Assembly: GCA_037903475.1 (NCBI GenBank)
Contig: JBAJFG010000290.1
Coordinates: 496,001 to 560,000, forward strand
DNA: 64,000 nucleotides
Origin: Ancylostoma caninum
Taxonomy: Eukaryota; Nematoda; Chromadorea; Rhabditida; Ancylostomatidae
Direction of reading: 5' to 3'
Position 1 is the stretch's first letter. Each line of letters begins with the position of its first letter. The notes under the pieces were generated by a model that worked only from the letters and a program-made list of their open reading frames with translations, ran no database searches and was not told where the DNA came from. The position numbers were made by a program, and so were the translations under genes. This document shows, piece after piece, positions 1-13,600 of the stretch.

Positions 1-1567
1 CTACGCGAACCCAGGCTAGCAAACAAACTTTTTCCGTCTGCGTTTCTTGTCACTATTTAGTCAGTACGATAACCAATCACGCTAGCCATCCTGCTTGATT
101 ATCGTTTCATGAATCCCAATCCTGGAAATCACAACACACTTGTTTTTGCCCATATGTTACCTCAAACAAATCATCAACCACAGAGTAGCGAAAAAAGTAC
201 TTGGAAAAGCGAAAAATGTTACTCTTTCATGAGTTGTTATGAAAACCGCTAATTTTGCTAATGAGGTGAATATTTCTAGGATTACGCATGCTCTCTGTGT
301 TGTTCTGTTGTCCTTTATTATACGTGCAATCTCTCTCAGTCGTAGTATATGGGTGGCGTCACCTATACTGCATAAACTTCTATCCATCACAAATTGACCT
401 TTACCCAGACGTCGTGCGTACCCATATTCATGGCTTTGATGACGCATGTCAACCTGATGTGAGACTCGTTGCAGCCAAGAAACATATGAAACGATGCGAA
501 TAAAACTTTTCCTGACGCATTCCATGTACAGAGACGCAAGGTAGTTTTGAAGGGCACTCTGAAAGCAGCATTGTCTTTCGCATCGACTGCAGTCTTAGAG
601 AGCAGTCATGATGATAGAATAGAATATGAAAGAGCCACAATGAGAGACAGTAAAAATGCAGACATTTCCTCTTCCAAATGAGTCCAGTATATCTTCTGCA
701 GGAATTTCCGCTGAAAGATATCAAGAATAAAACATTCCAATCCCACCCTGCGTAACAACCTCTTGTAGGTCTTTTGAAAGTGAAGCAATTTTTTATTTCA
801 ACGAGGATTGAAAATTGTCAAAACATTGCCGGCACAGTTTCTCTGATTGCGCTTTGTTGACAACACACTGTTGCACTTTGTTACCGAATCACGGAGCACT
901 GAAATTTAGATAAATAGGATTAGCGATAGCGCACGAATTCGTAGTTATCAGCAAAGACATTAATCAGTGGTATGACTCTTTTTTCTCTTGAAGAAATGAA
1001 AAAATGTTCCCAAATGAGAAAGAACAGTAGCAAACACATATGCGTGCAATTAGTAGACAATTCTTTGGGTTTTCTTTGTGCTGGAATAAATTTACAAGCC
1101 AAGTTACATAAGCGGTCTTAAGGTGCACACTGAGAACAGCGACAGCAGTTCAGGAGATTACAATTAGTTAGCCAAAGGTAGCAATTTTTGAACCTCTGAC
1201 CACAAGATATAATAAAAATCAAAGTGCAAAATTCTTTGTCGAATTTCTAAATGTGAAAACATTTCGGCACATTCGGAAGGTCCCGGAGACGCTGCTAATC
1301 ACTGCAAAAGCATCCAGACAGATTTAGCTGATTTATTGAAGCGGAAAATTGGATGAACTACTGAATGCAACCTTTCAAACCCAGGCAAGGACCCAAAGAA
1401 CACACTGGTATGGAGAAAGTTGTTGTTGACCGAAAACTTTGTCAATGCCATCAGCTTATAAGATAAATGATGTGTGCTGCAACGAAATATCACGTCAGTA
1501 TTTAGATAAGAATTTTTCACTGAAAAGATTTCGTGGTCAGTCTATGGGACGGGGAAGAATACAGTGT
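1..1567. other. 5' flank of CLEC-1, no gene seen
   Basis: No coding exon could be supported here. The open frames are short, lack paired splice sites and match none of the gene families in the window. The stretch is AT-rich, non-repetitive to the eye, and presumably holds upstream control sequence for the gene starting at 1606. Confidence 0.5.
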
Positions 1568-1575
1568 TATATAAG
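1568..1575 (+). promoter_or_regulatory. Putative TATA box of CLEC-1
   Basis: The string TATATAAG lies about 31 bp upstream of the ATG at 1606. If it is the TATA box, the 5' leader would be only a few bases long. That is the same tight spacing seen for the three nested peptide genes. Confidence 0.4.
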
Positions 1576-1605
1576 AAGGAGAAGAACTTAAGAATTACGT
1601 TTGCC

Positions 1606-4600
1606 ATGAAACTTCTACTTCCACTTCTGGTGTTTTTCTTGGCAGGTACGCTAATTTTTTGTAATTCCTCTAGAATATGCTAGCTTTGGGAGAATTTCTA
1701 GACACAAATCTTGCTCTGTGCTAGCACATTTTTTGCTAGCGGGTAGTATGGGATGTGCTGTAAGCCTGGAACAAAAGTTACTTATATTGCTTGTAAATTC
1801 TGACGCAGCCAACTCCAAGCTATTTCTCCTTCTGCATTCCTGTTCAATGTCTCTATGTGAGAGTAAATTGCTCGTTTCGCGCGAAAAAGTAGAGCAGTTT
1901 ACAGGGCGTAGATAGCTGAAGTGAGTTGTTGAAGGATTTTGCAGGGCTGGTCGAATATCCGCAAGCATAGAATTGGTATCAGTTTGGGGAATAAGTTTTT
2001 GCAGTTTTTCATGGGCACATAAACCATTACTTTCCATGGACACTATCAATCTCACTGAATAGGTTGCATGGCCCCTTCCCTCTCCTACATATTAATGTTG
2101 CCAGAGAGAGGGCAGCTTTTCAGCTCCCAATATAGAAAAATTGCTTTGTTTGAGACGACTCACTCTGTAGTCCGCAAGCGCAATTCTTGGATGAAGTTTA
2201 AGAAATGAATAGAGAATTGAACAGAATAGGCTGCCTATTACTGCAGTAGGCCTATAAAGTCGGTAGCAGTGGTAATCCCCTATATGTGAGCCTTTCGCTA
2301 GTCATTTTCGTGAAATTTGCGTGGAGGAATCGAGCCTCAAAATGCCCATATTTAAAAAACCTTGAAATGCTCATACTGAGCATTTTGGGTATTTGCACGC
2401 AACGCTAAACTTACACATTGTTGAGAGTTAGCATCAATGGTGATTATGCCTTACATATAAAGCAACCGCACCGAATAATCGCCTACAAACTGGACGCCCA
2501 GAAAGAGAAGCAACTTCAAAGCCAAATCCGCCCTATCTGAAGTGGGTTTTCCACCTCTATGCTGTCCTTTCAGCAGTAAAGGTTCATTCCAAGCATCGTT
2601 GATATCCCGTTGAGACACGTTTGACCCACGATTGAAGCCGAACGGTAGTCGGTTGCGGAGGGGTTCAATTTTGTCGACTTGGAGGGTCACATTTCATGCG
2701 CTAGAAATCAAGGTGAAGCGAGAATTGAGGAACGCGGCTGCGATGTTGAGAAAGGGCAAATCCAGGTTACAAAATGGCAGCGACTGCAAGTCAAGCAAAG
2801 TTCAAATCATCATGAAAAAAAAAAAAAACAAATTTTAAAAAAAAAACGCACAAACTTATTCCACAACCTAATACTTTGACAGTGTTGGTTTCAGATTTTT
2901 GATTACCATCCTTCGTTAACCTATGTGAAATCATTGCAAAGCGCTCGAGTTTCGATTTCACTCAATCGATAATATTTCACGCTGGTCCATCCACGGACAA
3001 TCGAGCTTGTTTCCCCTCAACCCCTCTCTCTCAAGCGGATGTACGATGAGTTCCCGCTTCATACTTAGTCCCCAACTCATTTAACAATTGACGTACTATG
3101 GCAGGCGAGTAGGAAGAGATTTTACTCACGAGAGACGGCATACCAGCTCTTGTCCTAGTACTATGGCTACTCTATTGTCAACACACGCAAACTTCAGGGA
3201 CATTTGTCCTAAATTGATTCAGTAGTGCTGCTGGTTTGCAGCTCTACTCGAATCGTTACTGCTGTAGAGCCCACCTTCGACGAGAATAGAGCTGCGTGAA
3301 TGTCTGAGATTGCTAATCCAGCATACTCTACTCCCAAGCCTGTTCCTGAAGTATAAGATGGTTTCAAATAATTTTTCAAACTAATCTTCACGTATATTTA
3401 GATGTCTACTGCCAAGAAAGCCAGCATAATGAAGTATTGAAGGTGAGTCGTTACTAGCCAGCTGGGCTGGCTAGTTGACACCTCATACTAGATGCTACGT
3501 CATTTTTAATAACCTTTCATATAACTTGATAACTATAACTTGAACTTATAATTTGTTTTCCAACAAATTTCCACCACTTCCTGTCCGAAGAAAGGGTGAA
3601 AACTTTTAGCGAAAATACTTGCTCTATTTCTCTCTGGTTCCCCGAGCGGGATGGGGGGGAGGGGGCGGAGGGGAGTTGTTTAACATACTCGTTCCGCAAC
3701 GCCGCTCTTGTGCATTCAGACCGGCATACCATGAAGTCTTTTGAAAATTTCCAAGAGAAGGATTATTCACTACGTTGACCATTATCAACAAAAATTCACC
3801 CCTCACTGCCATTTCCTTACTAAAATTGGCATTTTCTCTCAATTTCGTGCCGCGATCATATCGCGTTCAACTCAGAGATACTCACTCACCCCCTACTCCG
3901 TGCGGAATTTCTGAGAGTACCGTATGAACAATACGTCTATAGCAACCCCACAAAAAAGATATCGCATTGAAAAGTAGGATTAATTTTTGTGATGTCTTGG
4001 AAAAAACCGCTCACCTTCCTCCACTCTGGCAATGCCAGGGCAAAGCTTTTTTGGTTCGAATTGTTTAAGCAGAAATTCCATAAAGTTTTGCAGAGCAAGT
4101 TGTTTAGTATTAATTATCTGAAAGTCAAGATTTCATTCATTTAGATTCCTACATCAATTTTTTTTTCAAGTCCATACTTTGTTAAGAGCTTTTTACGATC
4201 CTCTCCTCGCCGCACCCTCTGTCTTTGAACGCCGCTCATGCTTATATATTGTAATAGATTCTTCCAGGGAGGAGTTACCGTAATGACTGAACAGTGCGGG
4301 AACGAATTGAATAAGGTCTGGGTGGACGTATTCTTTCTGGTGGACAGATCCAAATCAATGACGAGGAATGGATTCATTGACGTTAGTTCATAAAGAAAAG
4401 GCATTTACAGAAAAGGTAGACGAGGCATAGAAGCTCATACTGACACGAAGTGATGTTTCAAACTCTTTTTTTGACTTTTCGTACAAAAATATGGTGATAA
4501 AAATGTGCCTGAAGGTCCTTGGAGAGATTGCAACGTCAATGGAAGAACTGACGATTGGTCAAGATATGCATGAGCCAGTAACGCGAGCCGGGTAAGCAAA

Positions 4601-7600
4601 GGGAAGGTTTCTCTCTATATTTCTGGATCGATCGAAGAAGTACTTAATCGTATCAACAAATGAATTCCTGAGAGATAACGTTAGGATTTGTTTAAATTGA
4701 ACACTCAAAGCACAAATGCACGGTCGCACGCCATCCCCATCAGTGATGCCAACGTTCCATACCATACTATTGCCCGTACTTTGAAAAGGCTGCTTTTCGC
4801 TATCTTATTAGGCCTGGGGCGGTATCCACGAAAGTCTTCGCGCAGTTTGAGGACCTGTTCTCTAAATAATGGCATGAATTTCAAATTTTGGCTTGTTAAT
4901 TTTAAATAATGTTGCAAAAATAAAATAGTCATGCTACCACAACTACCCAAAGGTCGTGTTTTGCGAATTAATCTAAAAAACTAATAAATCACTGCGTGAG
5001 CACAATCATAGCATCCCTGACTGCATGAAATTTTTTTATAGTTGGTTTCAGAGATAATTGGTTTCTCCATATATAAAGTCATGCTCTGTTCCAGATTTCA
5101 GCGGTCTTAAGCATATGTGGAACGGCTCTATGCTGGAACGAAGAAAGAAACGAATATTTCAGACTAATCACATACGGTGAAGATGCAAAACTAGTTTGGG
5201 ATCTAGACCATTGGAAGTCACAGGATCACATGCAGGAAGAGCTTGGCGTAATGATTGACAACGCGAGGAAGAACTATATTCAAACGGAAGGCACAAATAT
5301 CTTAGCGTAAGTTTTTGCTTTAACCCATTGACGACCGCGCCCATTTTTGCGTGTCTAGCGCGTGGGACCAACGCCACTTTCAAGAGCGCGGCGCCCGCAG
5401 AGTTCCACATCTTTACTATAAAATAATTAGGACTAAAACAGATCATGTTGCAGAAATAATATAAAATATAGTTCCAGAAGATTACTACTACCATCGGACT
5501 AAAAAAAGGAGAGAATCTAAACGTTTCTGGATTCCGTTGAGGCCGAATGAATTTTGCAAAGGGTGTTTTTAGTGTTATAAGGGAGTGTTCAGAAAGTATA
5601 CACGTTCGTACGGCTCTAACCTGACGAATAAGGAAGTGCAGGATGTGGTGAACGTGTTTCTATGTAGGAAACGTGGCTTTTCTTCAGAATATTTCCATCC
5701 ACTACACAAAAAATGTAAAGCAATCTTTCTCGATTTCAAAATTTCATCCTTTTCATGATATTTGTCGCAATAAATGAGAACACTTTCCTGAACCACAGTA
5801 GTTTTAGACAATTTTAGGAAGTATTGTACACATTTCATATGGAAACACTACAAAATAGTTCGAAAATAGGGTCCAATACTTGATAATAGGGGCGCGACTC
5901 ACCGGTGAGCCACGCGGTCGCCAATGGGTCAATTGCCTAAATGAAGGAATATGTACGAAATTATATTTCAAGAGAGCACAGGAAATAGATGCTTACTAAA
6001 CTATGCAGAAAAACAAGTAAACACATATATGGAAGACTCTTCATTCCGCGGCTGGATGACTGAAAACTGGAAAGCGTACATATGTGCTAAATGAAAGCTG
6101 TAAATGGAAGAAGACCTCGAGAAAACTGCGCGGAAAAGTAACTGTAACACTGCCGCTATAGTCCTCGAGGAGTGTAGCACCTTGCGTCGCCGTCGCCGGC
6201 GACTGTGAGGCCGATACGCATCGATTTATGGCGGAGCCAACATTGGCGGCGCCGGCGACTGGCGGTCGCCAACATCGGCCGCCGCCAATGTTGGCGACTT
6301 TAACGTCGGTGCGTATCGATTGTGAGGGTCGCCGGCAACGGCGACGCAGGGTGCTATACTCCTTGAGGAGTATAGCGGCTACCTAATCACTGAAGCAAAT
6401 GCTCGACTGTTTTTATCCATGCGAAGAGGATACATCCGTTTTGAGAGGGGTGAGAGGTGAACACATGTAGAATATTCAGCAGCGAGAAAAAAAGTTGCAA
6501 CTCTTGGTCAATGGGTCATAACGTCTTTCAAGGTAGAGCGTGTAAGTCCAGGATCTTTATGGGAGTTATAGATACGCGGAATAGAAGCGTGTTGAAAATC
6601 CTCACTTCATTATTTTTCTAAGAAAAAATTTTATTCGAAGAGGTCCATTTGGTAGTTCAAGATTGCACATTGAAAATGAACTTCCCAGCAGTAGCTACAC
6701 TTAAGTTTCTTCCCGCGGGGAGACGGCGGTAAAAAGCCGATCCATGGTGGGTCCGCGCTTTCCCTCGATGAACACGCGTACGTCCGCGGTGGAATATCGG
6801 AAGTGACGCCACTTTCGCACTATGCTCGCAAATGCCCACGTTGGATTCGCACATTCCCGCGATGGATCAGCAGCATCATTGCTTCCCACGGTGAATCTGC
6901 ACATGCTGCCTAGTGAACCCACAAAATTCTACGGTGGATCCGCAGTAGAACTGTAAGATAAGATACATCATGAGCTTAAACACACCACACGTATCGACAC
7001 GTATGGCATAGTGGAGAAGATTATCCTCAGACTGCACCAGTTCAAAATGACTAGAAATGAAACGGCGATATAAGAGATGAGGATCGTGGAAATGATATGT
7101 ATCGATTGCACGTTACATCGCCATGGATCGTTGCCAAACGGAGCTCATCGCCCGTGCTCTCGAAGATGTGCCCAAAATGAACTGCCGATGTGAGTGATAG
7201 CAATAGTGTGAACGATGCCTATCCTTCGCCACACCCCATTTTTATCACCGCTCTTACGTCTGGGGTCTCCTCATTCACTTTATCTATGTGGCGATCGCCA
7301 CGATTGCTGGCGAAGTCTAGGTATACTCTAAGAAGTTGGACTTCGAGCATGCATTCGAAAGGGCCGGTAAAGTTCAAATCCAGTGGTGGAGAAGAGATAG
7401 GAGGACGAAGTGAGATGCCACAGGAAATTTGCATTTTTCTTTCTTGGTCAGGCACAACACATATTCACTATTTTAGCAGAACTATGAAAAACGAATAAAA
7501 AAAAATAACGTATGCAACACCCTGCCAGGTAATGTTCGCTTTTGCTACCATGGATAAAAGAATTAATAATGACAGTGTGCGATGATCAAAAATATACTTG

Positions 7601-10600
7601 ATAAGAAATGGCCTGCGCATAACTCAAAAGTCACTTTACATCAAGCAATTTACTCGAGATATTGGTACCATTAAAACATAAGCACCACGGTGGATGTGCA
7701 TACGCACTCAGCAAATTCGGCTCTTTTATCGCAGTGGGTTCACACATATTCACATTGCCGTCTTGGAAAACCATGCCGCACACTCGGCCCTTTGCTAAAG
7801 GATGATCTCCAGCCGCCGAGAATTTCGAGACTCTCACCAAGGAATCCTGTAACCTACGAGGTTTTCGATATTTTCCTAAAACTCAGAATGAATTTTTGCC
7901 CTTAGCGGCTGCATATGTTTGGATGGTGTAAGAATCTCGAACGCGATCCCTGTGGTGGCAGACTACCTTTAAATAGATAACGACGTGAAGGAGGGTGAGC
8001 GTTGCGGAAATCCGTACCGCTCAACCTATAACACTGAATCTACTTCGCATGAGCATCTACATCACGAAAGTATGAAACTCCACTTTGAACTGTAAAGAAA
8101 AATAAGGACGATAAAACAAAATTTGTACTCCATTGGTCCCTACTGTGCTGTCTATTTCACCAACCTTGCGTTTTTGACGCGTTTGTAGTTTTCACCGTTG
8201 TTACTGTTCAAAAATTGCCTTGCAGAACGAAAACGTTTTCGAATACAGTTGAATAACATTAAGGCTCTCCGGAGTGCAGAACATATTCAAAAACCCTCTT
8301 TACTGACTCTAATGGAAAAAAAGAAAACAAGGAGATACTCATGAAAAACGGTCCCATCTCATTCTTGTAGATGAGCTAATAGCAGATTCTGCATCTCCTT
8401 GACAAGCTGATTGCAGGGGTATACATATAAATTTTTGAAACAGCCTTTAGTCCTGTTCTTCAGGAAGGGATCTGCAAAAATTTTACTAGATGAGTTGACA
8501 TGTAAAGCCGTTGATCTTATCGATTGAATAGGTCGAGACTCGCTAGCCAACGCTGGAGCCGTGGCGGAAAGCCAGCACAGCTAGGAGCAATCCTCCTACT
8601 GGCCCTTACAAGTACTTAGTTCAACCTTTTCAAAAACATGGTTTTCATCACTTCTACGAATTCTGACTTAGAATCCTAGGATCAGTGTAGCAAGGAGATC
8701 AAGAATCTGTTGATATCAACAATATGGATAACGAGGTGCTACACTGGCTTCAAAAAAAAAGAAGGCGTTGATCAGCAACTTTGGCACATTCAGTATTGGC
8801 ACGTTCCCGACTTATTGGTGTGGAGATGGGGTGGGGAGTCACCATTGGAGACTGTTGGTATTCCATCTCATCATCCAACCTCAGGGTGCAGTACCCCATC
8901 GGCGCTGAGTGTATCAGTGGTTCAGCGGTCTTACCGTAAGAAACTGGTAGTTAATAAGTTGAGATATGCTTATACCCAGTGTCACTTCGCACTTTTTAAA
9001 CGATTCTGCTCAGTGTTTACGGATATTTTTGTCCAGGGCTATTCAACTGGCGAACGAGAGGTTCAATTCGTCATCTCATCGGAAAAACGTGAAACCAGTG
9101 ATAGTGATCATCGCTACAGCGTACAAGTTTGTTGTCTTTTCATTATTCCATACATTTTCTATGACACTCAGATGGGATTTGCATATACGAGGAAAATAAA
9201 AACTTGCGTAATTTCCAGCCATTCTGTGCATCTTTATGGAAGGTAGGTCTACGATAACGCAGAATGTTGCGGCTATATTCAATGAGACTAGTGAGAAAAC
9301 CATTAAAAAAACAGATTAAAATTATGAAATCAAAACAAAGCCCCGTTTGGGACTCTAAAGGGTGCTTCTTTTTGAAGGGCTGGTAACAACTTCGATCCAG
9401 TAACCACAGCGGCTAATGCGTTTAAACAGAATGGAGGCATAATAATCACATATGGTGCGTTGGATTACGCCCTATCCTATTACAATATTTGAAGTTTCCT
9501 CAATTTGATACTAGAACAAGTAGCTATCTGAAGCATTGTGTTGTAAAAAGTCATTTTTGTTGCTTTTGGATGCAAACCCCTTCATGGAAGTATTCATACG
9601 TCGCAGTGAGTTCTATAGGAAATAATTACCCTAGGAGAGCTACTCATCCTTCACAATTGAAAATGTCCATGCAGACATGGCGTAATATAATGAAGCATAC
9701 GAAGCAACATGTCTTCTTTTCGAATCAAATTGCAGAGTTCCACCAAAAGGACAGTCTACCAGTAGATATACTGGAGAAGCTAGCAAGCAAAGGATATCAT
9801 GTCAGTAACAGGCCTGGTGCTAATGCATTAAGTCCTGAGAGAATCCCAGATTTGTTCGCCAAAGGTACGCTAATTTTCAATCAGAATTCTCAGATAAAAC
9901 CAATGCTTACGATGAAATTTAACGGAAAACGAAATTTTCAAATGATGGGCGCTTTCAGCTAACTGCTTCTGCCCAGCTGACTATATTCCTTATGTGTTGA
10001 ATGGAACTTATGAGCCGAATTATGGTTGTTACAGAGCAGCAACAACAACTACATCGCAAGTGAGCTTCAAACCCTTTCGATTTTCCCCGTTTACATAATA
10101 AACAAGGGACCACATGGACGCTTGATTAGTCTGCGTATTCGTTGTTTTCTATAGCTACATCTATGTATAGTCCGATCCGGTCGGATAACAAACGATACGT
10201 ACCGATTCTTGGATGACGAAGGTCAATACCTACCTTTTGTTGTCTGACCTGAGCGGACTTCGATGCAGTATAAATGTAGCTTATAAGTTTGCGAACCACC
10301 GTATTCTCAAATTGTTTACTTTACTTGCAAACTTTCGTTACAATATTCCTTTACTTTTTCAAGTCTATATCATTTACAGTTGCTTAACAACTTGTGTTCA
10401 TTACAATGCGAGAGCTTTGTCAACTTTTTATTTGATAATCTTTCGGGGCATAGCGCCTTCTTCAGATGTAATTGTTAGCTGAATACAAGTTATTGTCAAA
10501 TAAGACTTCGCGCGAGCAGCCTATAGACTATTTACAGTTGCTTTCAATCCATCGCAGACAAGCTTTCGTAACTTCCGCGGAGCTTGTTCGGAACTTCCGC

Positions 10601-13600
10601 GGGTGACCCGATGGAAGCTCCGAATAAGCTCCGCGGAAGTTCCGAAATCGAACAAGAGTGACGTGATTCGCGCATGGAGTGGTGAACATCTCCACGCGTT
10701 CCGACGCCAAAAATCGTAGGATCATGAATCCCACCACGGATCGCTCCACCACGTAACACTAATTGCGCCTAGTCGCTTCGTTGTCTGAAGATGTGCTTCA
10801 TGCAGGTCTTCCCTCTGACTGTGCTTGAAATCTGCGCCGCGTTTCAAAATCAGTGATAACATAGTGAAAATCCTCTCCGGTAAAAATCTGTAAAATTTTC
10901 GTGTTTATGGGAATAATCCCAGGGATACGTTTATATGTCACGAGCTTTACCCGAAATTCAAAATTACAGATGTCATTATTGGGGCATCCCGAAGTGAATT
11001 TCCAGGAAAAAATAGCGTAAAAATTTTCTTATTCTACCACGACTTCCTATTTATTCTAGGCGGAGTCAATCAAGAACATATCACTATAAAAATGGAAGAA
11101 AACATGCCATTTGATCTTTTAGTTTCTTGGACCATTGTTTCTGTCTCGAAGCTCCGCGGAAGTTCCGAAGCTACTTTTTTTTCTTTGCGGAACTTGCGTG
11201 GAACTTCCGAAAAAATCGACGAGTGACGTCATATTTCTCTGGGAGTTCCGAAAGTCGGGCTCCAATAATAAATCAGGTTCAATACCCCTGTAATGGGACC
11301 CACGGGTGGGTCCCACCTTGGCGGCCACCAGGGACTAAGGGACAAACCGGTAGGTCCCATGTCAAAAATGGGGATCCCGCGATCAGAAACTCCTGCAACT
11401 TTGTATAGGAGGGAGGGAGGGGGGGGGGGTATTTTAACGTCTAGTTTGAATATGACCACCATTTAGTATTGCGGGTTACGGTAAGCATACTGTAACACTT
11501 GAAATTAAAAAAATCAACAAAAAATGCATTTAAAAATTTAGTAATAAGTTAACTTTACGCATTTTCTAAAATTTATGTCAAATTGTATTATAATTCCATA
11601 TTTGCGATAAATGTCATAATCATTGAAATTTATCAAAAAATTATCAATGCTATTGGTATTTTGAGGTGCTGATTGATTGTAGTTGTTGTCATTTATTGAT
11701 TAGCACGTTCGCGACATTGCCATTTTGGCAGGCGTTGGCACTTGGGACACGCGCTCCCTTAATCATGTGTATGTGCACGACCAGTCGCTCCCACGTGGCA
11801 ATCACGGCGTGCTGGACCGGTCGTGCACGTTGTTGCAAACGTGTTAATAGATGAAAGTAATGCATTATTAAACTTAATAATATCATCAATCTGCTTTTAT
11901 TATTTATTTATTAACATAAAATCTACTATTGCTACAGTGGAAGAAATGAACAAGAATTCTTCCTTGGTCCCACGTGGCATATCTTCTCAAGACGTCGATT
12001 GTCGTCAATGTCTTGAAGCGGGTTTTCCGTGAGATCTGCGCGAGTTCTGCATGAGTAGACGTGTATTTTGGTTGAGTTCTGTTCAATGATGATCATTTCT
12101 CATCCTGACACGAACACTCACATCCTCCTCCGTGAAGAAGTAGGTGGGTGATATACACGTACGCCTGACTTAAAAATGTATTATAGCTCTAGCATTAGCA
12201 ATATCGGAGCGCATGATGCAGCTCCTTCTGCTGGCCTTATACTCCTCTGAGAGAATAGCTCAGAGAATGTACGATTTATCGCTCGGAAGGAATTTTTGAG
12301 AATTTTTAAAAAGATATTTCTAGCCAATTTGATGTTTTCTATCACCGCATCCTTTCAAAGCATCTGCAGAATGAAGAATGAAAGTCTCTGGTGTTTTTAG
12401 TTTAGAAACCAGATCAAAAGATCTAGTAAAAGCTATCCTACTATCTGGTACGTACCTTTTCAGTTTCCAAGATGATGGCACATGTAAATGAAAATGATCA
12501 TCACAATGCCAGTGACTATAATATAAAGTTCTTCTTGGGAGAAGAGATAAAACAGATACTTCTGAGCGCTTCCAGCAAAATTGTAGCAAAATTGGAAGCT
12601 TCTTGACAGCAATGTATGTAGTCTTTCAACACTTGATAACACCGAACTAGCACGCATACATCTTGATATGTACTCAATACTTTGCTTTCAAGTTTGTTCC
12701 CTCAGGTCTTTGCCTATAGCTTCTCCTAGAAATTGGAAGCAAGCAATCAAATTTCTCAATAATATTATTCAGAAATTTGCCGGAAGGATCTGCAACGCCG
12801 GTACGGAAGGATTTTTGTCGAAAGTGGAAAATCACGAAAAAGCGTTGTTCCTAATGAATCGTAAGTATTTCCTAACTGATCAAAACGTTTTGTTAACACC
12901 TTGAAATCTGTTTATGATCCTGCTAAGGCTTTGTTCCAAAACAACTTTTGTACTCGTCTTTCTCTTAAATTCTTGGAGTTTATTGGGATAGAAATTATAA
13001 CTCCTTATCGCTTCACGTACGAAATCCGAGGAGGTGATGGATTATCATGCTTGTTCTTACGCGCTTTCGAAGTTTTCCAGTGCTTCCGCAAAACTATGGA
13101 AACGGACCCGCATGGATTGGACTTAAGCGTGATGGAAAAGATAAGAAGTGGACCTGGCCAGATGGAACAGTGGTTGGTAACCTTGCCCTATGTTCAAACA
13201 CAAAACAACGAAACAATTCTTGAAGAGAAACAATCTGAAATATTATTCAGTCTTTATTATAGAAATACTTCATCAGCCCTACGCAGAGTAAAAGGATAAT
13301 AGGAAAAACATTAAAGCTTTGTCGTATCGAAATCAAGTGCATATCTGGGTAGTAATGTACATTCATGTAGGAGGAAGTGAATCCTCTGAACTTTCTGCCC
13401 GCGGTGGACCCGCGGTACGAGGTCGATCCGCGGTGGATTCGCGGTTGCCCGCGATAAATCCGCACATGCCCGCGGTGGGCAACCGGGAATGACGTCATCC
13501 CCACGGCACGCGCACACATGCCCGCGGTGGGTCCGCACATGCCCGCGGTGCTCTGAACTTTCTGCCCGCGGTGGTGCCGCGGTACGCCCAAGGTGGATCC

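Noticed and set aside
8710..9246. 178-aa plus-strand open frame
   Set aside because: Only 9037-9126 within it is a real exon (CLEC-1 exon 6, in agreement with paralogues); the flanks are intron read through by chance.
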